Shown one piece after another: positions 6,440-6,905 of a DNA stretch of 6,905 nt. The stretch is from Candidatus Hermodarchaeota archaeon (GTDB lineage Archaea > Asgardarchaeota > Hermodarchaeia > Hermodarchaeales > Hermodarchaeaceae), in NCBI GenBank assembly GCA_016840595.1, contig JAEOSA010000104.1, positions 1-6,905 of the forward strand. Reading direction: 5' to 3'. The notes under the pieces are model-generated. The model did not search any database. It worked only from the letters and a program-made list of their open reading frames with translations, and was not told where the DNA came from. Position numbers and translations under genes: made by a program. Within the stretch, counting starts at the first letter, position 1, and each line of letters opens with the position of its first letter.

Positions 6440-6486
6440 GTACCTTCTTAGCCCAGAGCTATTGCTCACATTGGTGGATGGGTTTA

Positions 6487-6905
6487 ATGTTGGATAAACT
6501 TCAAGCCGCAGTATCTTTTGGTGAAAAACAAGGAGCGGATTTTGTCGAGGCGCGATATGATGATATGACTCTTCGCACATTAAGACGGGTTAATGAAACA
6601 TGGAGGGACATCATCCAGAAATCACGGACAGGGATCGGAGTTACGTGTTATTTTGATGGAACCGCGGGGTATTCATTTACTGCGAGTGAAGAGAGAAAGG
6701 ATATTGAAGATGTCGTAAAACGGGCTTACCGAATGGCCAAGGCTGCTTCGACAGCAGCCTTATTGAAGTTAAATTTTGACGAACGCCCACCGGTGAAGAG
6801 TAAACCCACAGACACATATTCTGTTAAGATTCATCCCAAAACCAAAGATATCGACTACAAAATGGACCTAGTAAATCGGGCAGTAGGAGCCGCACGAGAT
6901 GCAGG
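6487..6905 (+). CDS. TldD/PmbA (TldE) family metalloprotease-like protein, N-terminal part only
   Basis: The window holds 139 residues of a protein that runs off the right edge. TldD and PmbA/TldE proteins are about 450 residues, so roughly 30% is present. The TldD/PmbA N-terminal domain is recognisable. It has a helix with GADFVEARYDD (16-26), a run ending in RTGIGVTCYFDGTAGYS (47-63), where relatives carry the glycine-rich R-x-G-x-G-V element, then an alpha-helical stretch with KRAYRMAKAA (78-87). Family members form heterodimers in which TldD carries the HExxxH zinc site and TldE does not. That region is beyond the window, so TldD cannot be told from TldE. The known roles are trimming of peptides and proteins. 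ATG at 6487 is chosen over the in-frame ATG at 6478 because GGTGG (6473-6477) sits nine bases upstream of it and directly abuts the earlier one. Confidence 0.85.
   Translation, partial: MLDKLQAAVSFGEKQGADFVEARYDDMTLRTLRRVNETWRDIIQKSRTGIGVTCYFDGTAGYSFTASEERKDIEDVVKRAYRMAKAASTAALLKLNFDERPPVKSKPTDTYSVKIHPKTKDIDYKMDLVNRAVGAARDA

Noticed and set aside
6389..6580. A 63-residue minus-strand frame upstream of the oxidoreductase
   Set aside because: It crosses the divergent promoter region and the start of the TldD-like gene, and has no ribosome site or recognisable motif.
1..6905. CRISPR arrays, tRNA genes, insertion sequences, restriction or toxin systems
   Set aside because: I found no repeat-spacer pattern, no cloverleaf, no transposase and no defence-type protein in the frames read.

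Overview
The window most likely comes from an archaeon. Three things point that way: TATA-like elements rather than bacterial -35/-10 pairs (the clearest is at 6430-6439), Shine-Dalgarno sites of the GAGG/GGTGA type close to ATG, GTG and TTG starts, and a luciferase-like flavin/F420 oxidoreductase gene beside a TldD/PmbA-family gene. The gene set would suit an uncultivated anaerobic lineage such as an Asgard (Thorarchaeota-like) archaeon. That placement is a guess from memory of such genomes, and an F420-using bacterium such as a Chloroflexi member is not excluded.

Layout. Positions 1-3193 (minus strand) hold a tight three-gene operon for an ATP-driven, iron-sulfur, CoA-thioester reductase or dehydratase of the 2-hydroxyacyl-CoA dehydratase / benzoyl-CoA reductase superfamily. 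In order of transcription it has a BcrC/HgdB-like subunit (3193-1970), a BcrB-like subunit (1952-723) and the BadF/HgdC-type ATPase activator (710 to beyond position 1). The activator is cut by the window edge and begins with TTG. Positions 3194-3365 are a divergent control region. Positions 3366-5049 (plus) hold a two-gene ABC-2 exporter, ATPase then permease. Positions 5120-5422 (plus) hold a small TIGR04076-like cysteine-containing protein of unknown function. Positions 5435-6376 (minus) encode a luciferase-like, probably F420-dependent oxidoreductase that converges on the small gene. Positions 6377-6486 are a second divergent control region with a clear TATA box and an inverted repeat. From 6487 to the end (plus) runs the N-terminal third of a TldD/PmbA-family protein.

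How the genes fit together. In the dehydratase operon the activator hydrolyses ATP to inject a low-potential electron into the two-subunit catalytic component, where [4Fe-4S] clusters drive a radical dehydration or ring reduction of an acyl-CoA. The cluster cysteines expected in all three proteins are present. The substrate cannot be read from the sequence. The ABC exporter, the small protein, the oxidoreductase and the TldD-like protein show no sequence-level link to the dehydratase beyond adjacency.

No RNA gene, CRISPR array, insertion sequence or attachment site was seen. The window reads mostly as ordinary archaeal metabolism. The most distinctive item is the uncharacterised dehydratase operon.
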